Shown: positions 44,360 to 53,275 of the stretch, in pieces | How positions within the stretch are numbered: position 1 is the first letter of the stretch | How the letters are laid out: each line of letters starts with the position of its first letter | Assembly (NCBI RefSeq): GCF_030913655.1 | Contig: NZ_CP133189.1 | Coordinates: 2,046,001-2,110,000, forward strand | DNA length: 64,000 nucleotides | Direction of reading: 5' to 3' | Origin: Clostridium sp. MB40-C1 | GTDB taxonomy: Bacteria; Bacillota; Clostridia; Clostridiales; Clostridiaceae | Made by a program: the position numbers and the translations under genes | Notes under the pieces: model-generated | Databases searched by the model: none | Seen by the model: the letters and a program-made list of their open reading frames with translations, nothing else | Told to the model about the DNA's origin: nothing

Positions 44360-45302
44360 ATGAGTCACGAATTTTTAACTAATGAGCTTGATGAAAATAC
44401 AAAAGCATTAATTGAAAAAGTTGAGAAAATGAAATTAATGAAAAAGATAAAGAATTAAGCTCAAAAGATGAAGAAATAAGAAAACTTAAAACGGTAAGGA
44501 TTCAAAAACCAAGAAATATATGTGGTTATATATGAGTAATAGCAACTCTAAGTCTGTGATCTTATATGATTACCAAAGCACTAGATCAAGCTCTTGCCCT
44601 AAAAATTTCTTAGGAGATTTTAAAGGTTTTCTCCAAACGGATGGATATAATGGATACAATTCCGTTAGCGGAGCTACAAGAGTATATTGTTTGGCTCACA
44701 TAAGAAGATATTTTCATAATATAATAGTAGATTTAGATAAAGAAGCCCTAAAAAATTCTAGAGGAGTAATAGGGTTTAATTATTGTGAGCAAATTTATAA
44801 GCTTGAAAAAGAACTAAGAGAATTTTATTCAAATAATGAAAATTATTATGATATTAGATTTAAAATAAGAGCTGAGAAACTAGCTCCAATTATAGATAAC
44901 TTTATTGATTATGTTGAAAGAGAAATAAAAGATGCTCTTCCAAGAAGTCCGTTAGGTAAGGCACTTGATTATGCTAAAAAGCATTTACCAGGATTGAAAA
45001 ATGTATTATTAGATGGTTCTTTGGAAGTTGATAATAATGCTGCTAAAAGAGCTATTAAACCTTTTGTAATAGGCAGAAAAAACTTTCTTTTTGCAAATAC
45101 TGCTAAAGGTGCCACTTCTAGTGCTAATATTTATAGTATTGTTGAAACTGCCAAGGCTAATAATTTAGTTGTAGAAAAATACTTAGTTTATCTGTTTGAT
45201 AATTTATCAAAGATAGATATATCCGATAGGGAAAGTCTAGAGAATCTCATGCCTTGGTCTGATAAGATCCCTGAAAATATGAAAATTAAAGAAAAGAAAT
45301 AA
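44360..45302 (+). pseudogene. tnpC: IS66 transposase tnpC, frameshifted and internally deleted
   Basis: The N-terminal fragment (44360-44458, MSHEFLTNELDENTKALIEK) ends at a stop, and its coiled coil continues in another frame as KDKELSSKDEEIRKLK. The sequence then jumps straight to the middle of the transposase (YMWLYMSNSNSKSVILYDYQ near 44517). Everything between, roughly 200 residues with the zinc/HTH region and the first catalytic Asp, is missing. The C-terminal part (DGYNGYNS, CLAHIRRYF, LEVDNNAAKRAIKPFVIGRK) is open for 260 aa. The element cannot move by itself. Confidence 0.88.
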
Positions 45303-45307
45303 AATTA

Positions 45308-45342
45308 ATCCTAGTAAAGTTTTTGTATTGCCTTACTAGGAT
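45308..45342 (+). terminator. Terminator after tnpC
   Basis: ATCCTAGTAA pairs with TTACTAGGAT, followed by ATTTTAAT. Confidence 0.7.
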
Positions 45343-45422
45343 ATTTTAATACTATTTTTGAAATTATTGAAGGTGCTAAAATTTTGACGCTTACTTTTAT
45401 ATTTCATTATTCAATTATATAA

Positions 45423-45466
45423 AAAATCTATGGCAAATAAGTCTGGATACTTACACCATAGATTTT
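45423..45466 (-). terminator. Terminator of the secreted-protein operon
   Basis: AAAATCTATGG pairs with CCATAGATTTT. The right arm lies within the last codons and stop region of the gene ending at 45451, and a T run follows on the minus strand. Confidence 0.75.
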
Positions 45467-46479
45467 ATTGTTTTTTTAGTATAATCATATTCACCTTCAC
45501 CTTTTAATGTCTGTGGATCTTTACCATTAAACCATACCTTCACAGGAAATGAACCTTTTCCTTCTGATATTTTTCCTTTGTTAGTCCAAGTAGGTGTTTT
45601 ATTTGGATCAAAGAGTATATCTCCACCTTCACCTTCGTCAATTTTATGAGGTGCATCTGCTGAATAATCTTGTTCATATTCAACTATTTTTTTAAATGTA
45701 CCTACATAGTGAAATAATTCATTTTGATAGAAACCTGTTGGATATAAGGATCTTGGACCCTCTTGAAGCCATACTGATTTGTTTCCTATATCTGACTTTT
45801 TATGAGTTCCTGTGGTGAAAGGTTTTATTGCTCCATAATCTAAACGTTTATTATATGACGCCCAAGCGTCTTGAAATCCTATAGTAAATTTATTATCACC
45901 TAAATACTTGATTCCAAAACCTTTACCTTCATTAAAATCAATATAACCTTCTTCATCAGATCCAACATAAAAAATTGGATCAAACCACTTTTGCCCTATA
46001 TAAGCAATCCCACCTTCTTTCACAGGAAAAGACTTTCCTGACGTACGAGTTTTATCAGTAAAGTTAGGATTAAGATAGTCACTTCCATCTTCTTTATAAT
46101 TTACATATTTCATTGTATAGTAATGTAAGCCTTCAAATTTATATCCATTACCATCAAGCCAAACCTGAGATTGAGAAGGGGCTAATAGTCGCCCCGCATT
46201 ATCTGTCCCTTGCCATGCTGCATAGTATGTAACTTTCCCATCTCCACGATATATACTTATATCTTTGGAATGTTCTTCTGTTTTCTCTCTAGGTTCACCT
46301 TTTTTATATAGGGTTATAACTTTTCCATCTATAGTTTCTTGAATTGTATCAAGTATATCTGCTTTTTTAGTATACTTCTTAGTTTTTAGTATTTCTTCAG
46401 CTTTAACATTACTTTTAAAGCTACAAACAGAAAACATCATAGAAATAACTAATATTTTCGCTATTATTTTTTTTGTCAT
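45451..46479 (-). CDS. Secreted protein of unknown function
   Basis: No family was recognised. The 342-aa protein starts MTKKIIAKILVISMMFSVCS (signal peptide ending near KAEE). The mature part is beta-rich and aromatic: YRGDGKVTYYAAWQGTDNAG, SQVWLDGNGYKFEGLHYYTM, IGFQDAWASYNKRLDYG, and a late VKVWFNGKDPQTLKGEGEYD. Repeated short strands separated by Gly and Asp are in keeping with an extracellular beta-sandwich or adhesin-like fold. GGAAGG precedes ATG 46479. It follows the CAP/Ig-like gene after a 12-nt gap, so the two form an operon. It lies inside the island bounded by the inverted repeats. Confidence 0.65.
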   Translation of the reverse strand: MTKKIIAKILVISMMFSVCSFKSNVKAEEILKTKKYTKKADILDTIQETIDGKVITLYKKGEPREKTEEHSKDISIYRGDGKVTYYAAWQGTDNAGRLLAPSQSQVWLDGNGYKFEGLHYYTMKYVNYKEDGSDYLNPNFTDKTRTSGKSFPVKEGGIAYIGQKWFDPIFYVGSDEEGYIDFNEGKGFGIKYLGDNKFTIGFQDAWASYNKRLDYGAIKPFTTGTHKKSDIGNKSVWLQEGPRSLYPTGFYQNELFHYVGTFKKIVEYEQDYSADAPHKIDEGEGGDILFDPNKTPTWTNKGKISEGKGSFPVKVWFNGKDPQTLKGEGEYDYTKKTIKSMV

Positions 46480-46491
46480 TATCATCCTTCC

Positions 46492-47985
46492 TTACTCACT
46501 TAAAATTAAATAAACTCCTGATAATCCATTCAAATCCCCATTACGACGTGGAGCTTGGTATAAATAAGCTACTCCAATACTTTTAGCTTTTGAATTATAT
46601 ATAATATTTTCTACATTAACATCATCTATTGACTTTTTATTATTCCAGTATCTAATAAAATCTTTTGAAGATGATAGCCAAGTAGAATTTTGATTGAAGG
46701 TTTTTATTTTTTTATCATAACCAAATAATTTTTTAGCATTATCCTCTAAGTTTTGTCCTTTAGCATTTGTAAAATCTTCTTGTTCTTCTTTTGTCCAAGG
46801 ATTTTCATATATTTTTTCATCACTTTTAAATTGGAATGGAGTTTTACCTACTACCCAACGTGTCCAAACGCTACCCCAATCAATTTTTTCACCTCTTTTA
46901 TTATAATTATCAGTAAATTCTTCTCCTGTAAAATCATCTGTATCAGTATATCCTGAATAAGTATAGCCTAAGTAACATCTTTTAGCTGCCCATTTAGATA
47001 TAGCGTTTAAATCATTGCTAGTTTCTAAAGGATTTAACCCTTTTTCTTTTCTCTTTTCATTTATAAAGTTAATCATATTCTTTTCTTCATCTACTCTCCA
47101 AATGAATTGTAAAAATTGGTTGTTTTTAATATCACTCATAGGTAGAAAATGACGATAAGAATCAGTAACTTCCCCATAACCTTTTGGCATTACATTACCG
47201 TAAAAATCTTTTTGTTGCCATTGTGAATGAACAGGAATTGTTGAAAAAAATACAACATTATCTAAATTATTAACTTTGTTAAACTTAACATTTACATTAG
47301 GCATTTTTGTATAGATATTAGGATCTGTTATATCTGCATACTTTTCATTTTTATATTTCTTATTAAAGTTATTTATTTGCTCTAAATAACTATCTTCTGT
47401 ATGAAGAGGTTTTACAAACTCGCTGTAATCCCATTGTTTTTTAGTGAAATCACATTTTGTTCCTCTATAAGCATTAAGTACAGTTTCCATACTATCTCTT
47501 TCTACGTTTCCACTATTACTATCATTAGCTTTCACAGTAAACTTCATTGTTACAGTATGTCCTAAACCTTTACCTTTTTTAGTTTTTATTCTTTCATATA
47601 TATTCAAGGTATAGTTTTCTCCACTTTTATATCCACCTTTTGGAGCTTCTACAAGAAGTATTTTGCTATTACCTTCCTTTAATTTTAAAGTTACTGGAAC
47701 AGTACTTCCTGTTTTATCAGTTACTTTTACATTATTTCTACTTACTGTTGAGAAGTCTATTTCTACATTGAATTGTATTGCAAAAGTTTTATTGCTATCT
47801 ATATTCTGTTTTGAAGGTAAATCTTTATGTCCTTTTACAGCTTGTACTTTTATAGCTGTTACATACTCTTTTGTAGTATTACTTACTGATGGTGTTTGAA
47901 TTTGAGCATTTGCTGGCATTGTTCCTGCTCCTGCTACTAGAATTGCTGCTCCAATAATTAATGCTGATATTTTTTTGTTTTTCAC
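46492..47985 (-). CDS. Secreted protein with SbsA Ig-like domain and CAP-like domain
   Basis: The 497-aa protein has a signal peptide (MKNKKISALIIGAAILVAGA, cleaved near ANAQIQ). A predicted SbsA/Big_5-type Ig-like domain (about 40-150) contains KTFAIQFNVEIDFSTVSRNN and ending TVTMKFTVKA. A long middle region follows, then a stretch like CAP/SCP domains (about 300-360; NMINFINEKRKEKGLNPLE then ISKWAAKRC). The last ~30 residues (SIGVAYLYQ ... SGVYLILSE) resemble the CAP C-terminal strand. The GTG start follows AAAGGAG. It is the first gene of a secreted pair. The domain calls are by eye; the function may be adhesion or envelope interaction (inference). Confidence 0.68.
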   Translation of the reverse strand: MKNKKISALIIGAAILVAGAGTMPANAQIQTPSVSNTTKEYVTAIKVQAVKGHKDLPSKQNIDSNKTFAIQFNVEIDFSTVSRNNVKVTDKTGSTVPVTLKLKEGNSKILLVEAPKGGYKSGENYTLNIYERIKTKKGKGLGHTVTMKFTVKANDSNSGNVERDSMETVLNAYRGTKCDFTKKQWDYSEFVKPLHTEDSYLEQINNFNKKYKNEKYADITDPNIYTKMPNVNVKFNKVNNLDNVVFFSTIPVHSQWQQKDFYGNVMPKGYGEVTDSYRHFLPMSDIKNNQFLQFIWRVDEEKNMINFINEKRKEKGLNPLETSNDLNAISKWAAKRCYLGYTYSGYTDTDDFTGEEFTDNYNKRGEKIDWGSVWTRWVVGKTPFQFKSDEKIYENPWTKEEQEDFTNAKGQNLEDNAKKLFGYDKKIKTFNQNSTWLSSSKDFIRYWNNKKSIDDVNVENIIYNSKAKSIGVAYLYQAPRRNGDLNGLSGVYLILSE

Positions 47986-48060
47986 TTTTCCTTCGCTCCT
48001 TTGTTTTCCTTAAGTCAAAATAATAAATAAGTTTTTCATCTTCAAATAAAGTTTTTAATT

Positions 48061-48335
48061 TTGAGGAAATTGTATAATTAAAAAGTTCGAATACGTAATG
48101 CAAGTTCTAAACTTCGTGTGAAGTTTAGAACTATTTATATAAAATCGTAGTGTTTTATTTAATCATCACCATAAAGAATTCCACACAAAATTATTGAAAT
48201 ACTTTTAATTATCGTCTATTGTAGTAAATTCTTGAAATAAGCCATTGATTCAAAACTGTACAATTAAAATTTTAAAGCAATTAACAGTTAAACTTGCATG
48301 GAGTTATATATTTTTCAATTATGCAATTTCCTCAA
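48061..48335. repeat. MITE-like repeat, copy D
   Basis: The element opens TTGAGGAAATTGTATAATTA and closes CAATTATGCAATTTCCTCAA, inverted ends of the family also at 5224 and 17104. Its right ~45 bp matches the complement of the tandem arm of copy C without change over AAACTTGCATGGAGTTATAT onward. A 13-bp perfect hairpin (48103-48132) lies inside. No ORF. It sits between the divergent secreted pair and the DUF6985-like gene. Confidence 0.8.
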
Positions 48336-48498
48336 CTATGTAATTTTCTCAATTAATAAGATACTCTGTAAATTATTTTATAATAAATACGATATAACAC
48401 TATAACTTATATTAATAGATAGGTTTCTTGCCTTTAAATGATTAGTAATATATAGGCAAACATTAATCTTAAAACATCGATTGTAAGGAGAGAATGTA

Positions 48499-48975
48499 AT
48501 GATTAATAATATAACTAAAACAAATTATGGATTAGAAGGTACTGTTGAGTTTAAATTATTTAATACAGCTATTAATGTTCTTATGGACAAAGATATTGAT
48601 TTAGAATATGCTAACTTATGTGCTAAAAGTTTAAATAACTTAGATGATAGAACTATAAATAAATTATGTGAATTTTCTATACTTTATTGCAATGACTTTT
48701 GTGATGACATAGGTGAAGAGCCGCCTAAATTCAATGCAGTAAAAGATGTATTGAACTATATACAACCAAATTGTTTAATAATTGATACTCCAAAAGATAA
48801 TAGTAAGCCAGTAATTCATTTAGAATTAAATTGTGACTGGGAAATAGAACATGGATTAGAATGGACAATTAATGATGGAAAAATACTCTATGTTGGCTCA
48901 TTTAATGCCGAAGATGGTTGGTCAGACCCTTCATATTACGAAAAAATCAGTTGGAACTATGCTTTTAGCAAATAA
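48499..48975 (+). CDS. DUF6985-like protein, possible immunity protein
   Basis: This 158-aa acidic soluble protein opens MINNITKTNYGLEGTVEFKL. It contains HLELNCDWEIEHGLEWTIND and ILYVGSFNAEDGWSDP, which resembles the DUF6985 family. That family often sits in immunity or polymorphic-toxin neighbourhoods. No toxin is adjacent here. AAGGAG precedes the ATG. It is alone in its direction inside the island, followed by hairpins at 49011 and 49101. Confidence 0.6.
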   Translation: MINNITKTNYGLEGTVEFKLFNTAINVLMDKDIDLEYANLCAKSLNNLDDRTINKLCEFSILYCNDFCDDIGEEPPKFNAVKDVLNYIQPNCLIIDTPKDNSKPVIHLELNCDWEIEHGLEWTINDGKILYVGSFNAEDGWSDPSYYEKISWNYAFSK

Positions 48976-49010
48976 GAAACTTATTACTCTTTCTCAATAT
49001 AAATAATAGC

Positions 49011-49034
49011 AAATGTTGCGTCACAACATTTTTT
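49011..49034 (+). terminator. Terminator of the DUF6985-like gene
   Basis: AAATGTTG pairs with CAACATTT over CGTCA and is followed by T. Confidence 0.82.
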
Positions 49035-49100
49035 AATAACCAGATACCAGTAACCAGTTAAAAAGGATTTTTTTCTGGTGTTAAAAAATTCTTAAATTTT

Positions 49101-49143
49101 AAAAGCAGTTAATAAAAAATTTAATTTTTCATTAACTGCTTTT
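49101..49143. terminator. Second hairpin, probable terminator
   Basis: AAAAGCAGTTAAT pairs with ATTAACTGCTTTT with a 17-nt loop. It may terminate whatever was encoded at 49145-49436 on the minus strand. Confidence 0.65.
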
Positions 49144-49144
49144 C

Positions 49145-49436
49145 TTGTTATTCTCAAAAGAACTGTAAGCTCTCAGAGCGATACCTCAATGGGATTAGTG
49201 CTTTATCTTAAGGTTAATCTCTTATTCCTTAAAATAACTTTGAAATAATCTTTTGTCCGTTAGGACTTAGATGCTTTCTTTAAAAGTTTTGTTTCACATC
49301 TAAATTCTATATGACCATTCAAATCATGAATAAAGCATTTAAGTTCAAAGGTTTTCTGACATAAGGAAGAAAATCATCCTTTAGTCTTCCTATTCTCCCC
49401 CAATATACATGTTAAACTATATTAATTATAAAAAAT
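49145..49436 (-). other. Possible degraded coding remnant
   Basis: About 290 nt hold no open frame, but on the minus strand pieces such as GRLKDDFLPYVRKPLNLNAL read smoothly before stops interrupt every ~25-40 codons. That is consistent with a decayed gene, perhaps a transposase. The segment lies between a terminator and the 250-bp repeat. A structured RNA is the other reading. I cannot name it. Confidence 0.3.
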
Positions 49437-49437
49437 C

Positions 49438-49688
49438 AAGGCATAGGAATAAGATTTTCTTATATATGTAGTTAGCCGATTAAACTTTGAAGTAGCAATT
49501 AGAAGTACTTAAGGTGTAGAATTCTAAAAATCCGTAATTGCAGGAATGGACTCCTGCAGCCGAACTGCGTTATGGACGACGCATAGTGAGGGTAGGATTT
49601 TTAGAAGGCTACGCCTTTAGTACTTCTTTGCGTGCTGAAGGTTTAATGGATAACTACATATATTTAGAAAAACCTATTCCTATGCCGT
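49438..49688. repeat. 250-bp rod-like repeat, copy 2 (right boundary of the island)
   Basis: This is a near-identical, inverted copy of 43247-43495. It starts AAGGCATAGGAATA and ends CCTATGCCGT. Small hairpins GCAGGA/TCCTGC and TGCGTT/GACGCA cap a long imperfect stem. It ends 25 nt from the accB stop codon. Confidence 0.85.
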
Positions 49689-49712
49689 TACTCATTCCGC
49701 CACAACATTATT

Positions 49713-50192
49713 CTATTGTACTTTCATCTTAAATAATGGTTGATTATATTCTACCATTGCTTCATTTTCAATTAGCACTTCAACTATTTCTCCATCGTAA
49801 GGAGATTCAATCTCATTCATAAGTTTCATTGCTTCAACTATACAAACTGTATCTCCTTTTTTTACTTTAGAACCTACACTTACGTAAACTTCTTTATCTG
49901 GAGCTGGTGAAGCATAAAAAGTTCCAACTAAAGGTGAGTTTATTGTTTCAAATCCATCTTTTACATCATTAGACGTTTCTTCAATAACTTCTTTATCAGT
50001 TTTTTTACTATGTTCAATTTCAATTACTTCTTCCATTTTCGATGAACTGTCAATTTCATTAACCATTTTATTATTTATATTATTGTCAACTTTTCCAAGC
50101 TTAATATATACATCTTTTGATTTTATCTCTGCAAATGTTAAATTAGAATTACTAATTTCTTTAATTATTTCACATATTTCTCTGCTATCCAT
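49713..50192 (-). CDS. accB: Biotin carboxyl carrier protein
   Basis: This 159-aa biotin carrier has a helical N-terminus (about 1-35), an acidic Lys/Glu-rich linker (about 36-80) and a biotinyl domain (about 85-158). The domain opens [14 protein letters not shown] and has the biotin Lys in [10 protein letters not shown]. It belongs at the end of the pxp operon, 20 nt after the NRAMP-type gene. In this class of operon a biotin carboxylase (accC) often follows, but none is present here. Its partner is therefore unclear: either an accC elsewhere, or PxpC, which is related to biotin-dependent carboxyltransferases. The length and motifs are normal. Confidence 0.93.
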   Translation of the reverse strand: MDSREICEIIKEISNSNLTFAEIKSKDVYIKLGKVDNNINNKMVNEIDSSSKMEEVIEIEHSKKTDKEVIEETSNDVKDGFETINSPLVGTFYASPAPDKEVYVSVGSKVKKGDTVCIVEAMKLMNEIESPYDGEIVEVLIENEAMVEYNQPLFKMKVQ

Positions 50193-50212
50193 ATAAATTT
50201 ACCTCTCTTTAA

Positions 50213-51409
50213 TTAAAACAATTTAGGTATTTCATTTATCATCGTATCAACACCCAAGTAAGTCATTATAACTACAACTAATACTCCAAAAAGAGTCATC
50301 CACATTGGATGTTTATAGTTACCTACAATATTCTTCCTATAAGCTGCAATAAGCATAGTGCCTAAAGTTATAGGTAATATTAATCCATTTAGTGCTCCAA
50401 CCAAAATTAAAACTTTAACTGGTTTACCTATAAAAGTGAATACAATTGTAGATAAAATTATAAAAACGATTATTAATAATTTCTCATTTTTTTCTAAAGA
50501 AGGACTAAATGTTTTAATAAAAGATACTGATGTGTATGCAGCGCCTATAACAGAAGTTATTGCCGCTGACCACATTACTATACCAAATATTTTATATCCT
50601 ATATCCCCAGCAGCAAGTTTAAATACTGAGGCTGGTGGATTTGCTGGATCCAATTTTAGTCCCTTGGAAACAACAGCAAGAGTTGCAAGAAATAATAATA
50701 TTCTCATTAAAGATGCTATTCCAACACCAGAAAGACAACTTCTTGTCATCTTAGGTATATCCTCTTCCCCTTTAACCCCTGCATCTAATAGTCTATGACC
50801 ACCTGCAAAAGTTATGTATCCCCCTACAGTTCCTCCTACTAAAGTAACTATAGACATAATATCTATTTGATCTGGAACAAAAGTTTTAACTGCCGCTGTA
50901 GCTAAAGGTGGATTTGCAGTAATCACTACATATATAGTAACTAATATCATCATAAACCCCATAATTTGGGCGAATCTATCCATAGCTTTTCCGGCTTCTT
51001 TAATAAGAAAAATTGTAATTGCTATAACTGCACTTAATATAGCCCCTACTTTAGGGTCTATATTAAATAAAACATTTAAACCTAGCCCAGCACCAGCTAC
51101 ATTACCAATATTAAAAGCCAACCCTCCCATAACTACAAGAGCAGCTACAAAATACCCAAGTCCTGGAACTACTAAATTAGCAATATCTTGCCCTCTTTTT
51201 TTAGATACAACGATAATTCTCCAAATATTAAGTTGTGCCCCTATATCTAAAATTATAGATATTAAAATTACAAATCCAAAACTTGCCCCAAGCTTTCCTG
51301 TAAATACAGTACTTTGAGTTAGAAATCCTGGCCCTATGGCAGAAGTGGCCATTAAGAATGCCGCCCCTAAAATAACACTCCAATTCATTTTACTTTTTCT
51401 ATTTTCCAA
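50213..51409 (-). CDS. NRAMP-family transporter (YcsG-like)
   Basis: This 398-aa membrane protein has about 11 TM segments. It opens NWSVILGAAFLMATSAIGPG and FLTQSTVFTGKLGASFGF, an NRAMP-like start. It is encoded inside a 5-oxoprolinase operon, as ycsG is in Bacillus. The DPGN motif of metal-transporting NRAMPs is not visible at the usual place, so the true substrate may not be a metal; an organic acid such as 5-oxoproline is a reasonable but untested idea. The start is TTG 51409 after GAGGGGG. Confidence 0.85.
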   Translation of the reverse strand: MENRKSKMNWSVILGAAFLMATSAIGPGFLTQSTVFTGKLGASFGFVILISIILDIGAQLNIWRIIVVSKKRGQDIANLVVPGLGYFVAALVVMGGLAFNIGNVAGAGLGLNVLFNIDPKVGAILSAVIAITIFLIKEAGKAMDRFAQIMGFMMILVTIYVVITANPPLATAAVKTFVPDQIDIMSIVTLVGGTVGGYITFAGGHRLLDAGVKGEEDIPKMTRSCLSGVGIASLMRILLFLATLAVVSKGLKLDPANPPASVFKLAAGDIGYKIFGIVMWSAAITSVIGAAYTSVSFIKTFSPSLEKNEKLLIIVFIILSTIVFTFIGKPVKVLILVGALNGLILPITLGTMLIAAYRKNIVGNYKHPMWMTLFGVLVVVIMTYLGVDTMINEIPKLF

Positions 51410-51499
51410 AAAATATCCCCCTCTTTATTAAGTACTTTTAACTTATCTATTGCATCATAAATAATTTTTTATTTTGTTATAATTAATTTTGGAACAAAT

Positions 51500-52255
51500 T
51501 TAAATGCTTTTAATAGTTATATTGTTTATCATAAGCTCACTTCTTATTTTTTTTGCAAACTCTAATGCTTTTTCCCCATCCCCATGTATGCATACAGTAT
51601 CCGCTTTAATATTAATCTCTTTCCCAGTAGTTGAATTTACTTTTCCTGTCTTTATCATTTTCACTACTTGTCTTACAGATTCTTCTTCATCTTTTATTAA
51701 AGCATTTTCTTCTTTTCTCGGGGTAAGTGTTCCCATATCTGTATAAGTTCTATCTGCAAAAACCTCATTTGCAACTCTTAGCCCTATCTTTTTTCCCTCA
51801 TTTACTAGCTTACTTCCAGAAAGTCCGAATAGTATGAGCTCTGGATCTATTTTATATACTGCTTCTGAAATAGCTCTTGACAAATCTTCATTTTTTGCTG
51901 CCATATTATACAATGCTCCATGAGGTTTTACATGATTCATCTTTCCACCATAAGATTTAATAAACCCATATAATGCCCCAATCTGATAAATAGTTATTTC
52001 ATAAGCTTCTTTAGGACTAATATCCACATTTCTTCTACCAAAACCAATTAAATCTTGAAAACCTACATGAGCTCCTATTGAAACATTATTTTCTAAGCAA
52101 AGTTTAACTGTTTTATTCATAATAGTTGGATCTCCTGCATGAAACCCACAAGCAATATTGGCTGAAGAAATAAACTCCATAATTTTCTCATCATTACCTA
52201 TTTTATAAGCTCCAAAACTTTCTCCCATATCGCAATTTATATCTACAAAGTACAT
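51500..52255 (-). CDS. pxpA: 5-oxoprolinase subunit PxpA
   Basis: This is the LamB/YcsF-family subunit of the ATP-dependent 5-oxoprolinase PxpABC, which opens 5-oxoproline to glutamate. The 251-aa protein has [19 protein letters not shown] at the N-terminus, [31 protein letters not shown] and [21 protein letters not shown] is properly spaced before ATG 52255, and the GTG three codons earlier overlaps it. It lies 16 nt from the pxpC stop and follows the pxpB-pxpC pair. Confidence 0.95.
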   Translation of the reverse strand: MYFVDINCDMGESFGAYKIGNDEKIMEFISSANIACGFHAGDPTIMNKTVKLCLENNVSIGAHVGFQDLIGFGRRNVDISPKEAYEITIYQIGALYGFIKSYGGKMNHVKPHGALYNMAAKNEDLSRAISEAVYKIDPELILFGLSGSKLVNEGKKIGLRVANEVFADRTYTDMGTLTPRKEENALIKDEEESVRQVVKMIKTGKVNSTTGKEINIKADTVCIHGDGEKALEFAKKIRSELMINNITIKSI

Positions 52256-52270
52256 AAAAACCACCTCACT

Positions 52271-53275
52271 CTACATAATCTTAAAATTCAAACCCCTTTT
52301 TAAATCTTGTATGTTCTTCTCTCTCTTTATATATAACTCTTGAGCTTCTTTTAAAGATATTTCATTAAAAGAAATACTATCTCCTGGCTTCATCTGAGCT
52401 ACAATTGGAATATCTACAGAGGTTACCTGTCCAACTTTTGGATATCCTCCTGTAGTCTGTCTATCAGCAAGAAGAATTATAGGGTTACCATCTGGTGGTA
52501 CTTGTATTGTTCCTAAAGCTACAGCCTCCGATATCATCTCTAAAGGTTCTTTCAACTGTAAATTATCACCTTTAAGCCTATATCCCATCCTATCTGATTG
52601 GGGAGTGATTAGATAACTTTTTTCAAATAAAGCTTTTTTACTATCTTCACAAAAGCACTCAAACTCTCCCCCTTTAACTACTCTTACATTAAAATTATTA
52701 ATATAATTGGGAATAATTTTTGAAGATACAAACCATTTAGGATATGAAAAACCATCATCATTAACATTTAATGATAATGTGTAAATTATCTTTTTTCCGA
52801 TTTCAGAACAATCTTTTAAACTTAAAATATCTCCTTTTTTAATTTGCCTACCTTCATGTCCTCCAATCTCAGCCCTAAGATAAGTACTCTTACTTCCCAT
52901 GACTTCTTCTATATTAAAAGAACCAGCAAAAGCTAAATATGCTCTTGCTCCATAATTATTCTTTCCAAAACTCAATACACTTCCTTTTTTTACATATACA
53001 GGTCTCCACATAGGTATAAAAGCATCATTTATTTTTGGAGACAAATCAGCACCACAAATAGAAATTAAAGTATCCTCATTTATCAAAATTTTAGGTCCTA
53101 ATAATGTTATTTCTAATGTAGCTTCTCCTTCTTCATTTCCTACTAGTATATTAGCAACTCTATGTGCAAAAGAGTCCATCGCTCCACTTACAATTACCCC
53201 ATATTTTCTAAATCCATATCTCCCTAAATCCTGTATTGTTGTTAAAAGTCCTGGACTTATTACCTCTATGCCCAC
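52271..53275 (-). CDS. pxpC: 5-oxoprolinase subunit PxpC
   Basis: This 334-aa protein of the carboxyltransferase-subunit-like (KipA) family is the second half of the PxpBC pair. It opens GIEVISPGLLTTIQDLGRYG and YGVIVSGAMDSFAHRVAN. It also has LAFAGSFNIEEVMGSKSTYL and RQTTGGYPKVGQVTSVDIP. Together with PxpB and PxpA it makes the oxoprolinase. The start overlaps the pxpB end by 10 nt, so the two are coupled. Confidence 0.95.
   Translation of the reverse strand: MGIEVISPGLLTTIQDLGRYGFRKYGVIVSGAMDSFAHRVANILVGNEEGEATLEITLLGPKILINEDTLISICGADLSPKINDAFIPMWRPVYVKKGSVLSFGKNNYGARAYLAFAGSFNIEEVMGSKSTYLRAEIGGHEGRQIKKGDILSLKDCSEIGKKIIYTLSLNVNDDGFSYPKWFVSSKIIPNYINNFNVRVVKGGEFECFCEDSKKALFEKSYLITPQSDRMGYRLKGDNLQLKEPLEMISEAVALGTIQVPPDGNPIILLADRQTTGGYPKVGQVTSVDIPIVAQMKPGDSISFNEISLKEAQELYIKREKNIQDLKRGLNFKIM

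Larger units (their letters stand above)
43510..45394 (+). mobile_element. IS66-family insertion sequence (defective)
   Basis: The ends are imperfect inverted repeats beginning GTGAGCGTAAAAAATT (left) and GTAAGCGTCAAAATTTT (complement of right), the GTAAGCG-type end of the IS66 family. Exact 8-bp direct repeats TTTTATAT flank it at 43502-43509 and 45395-45402, matching the 8-bp target duplication of this family. It encodes tnpA, tnpB and a broken tnpC. The left end lies 14 bp from the 250-bp repeat. Confidence 0.92.
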
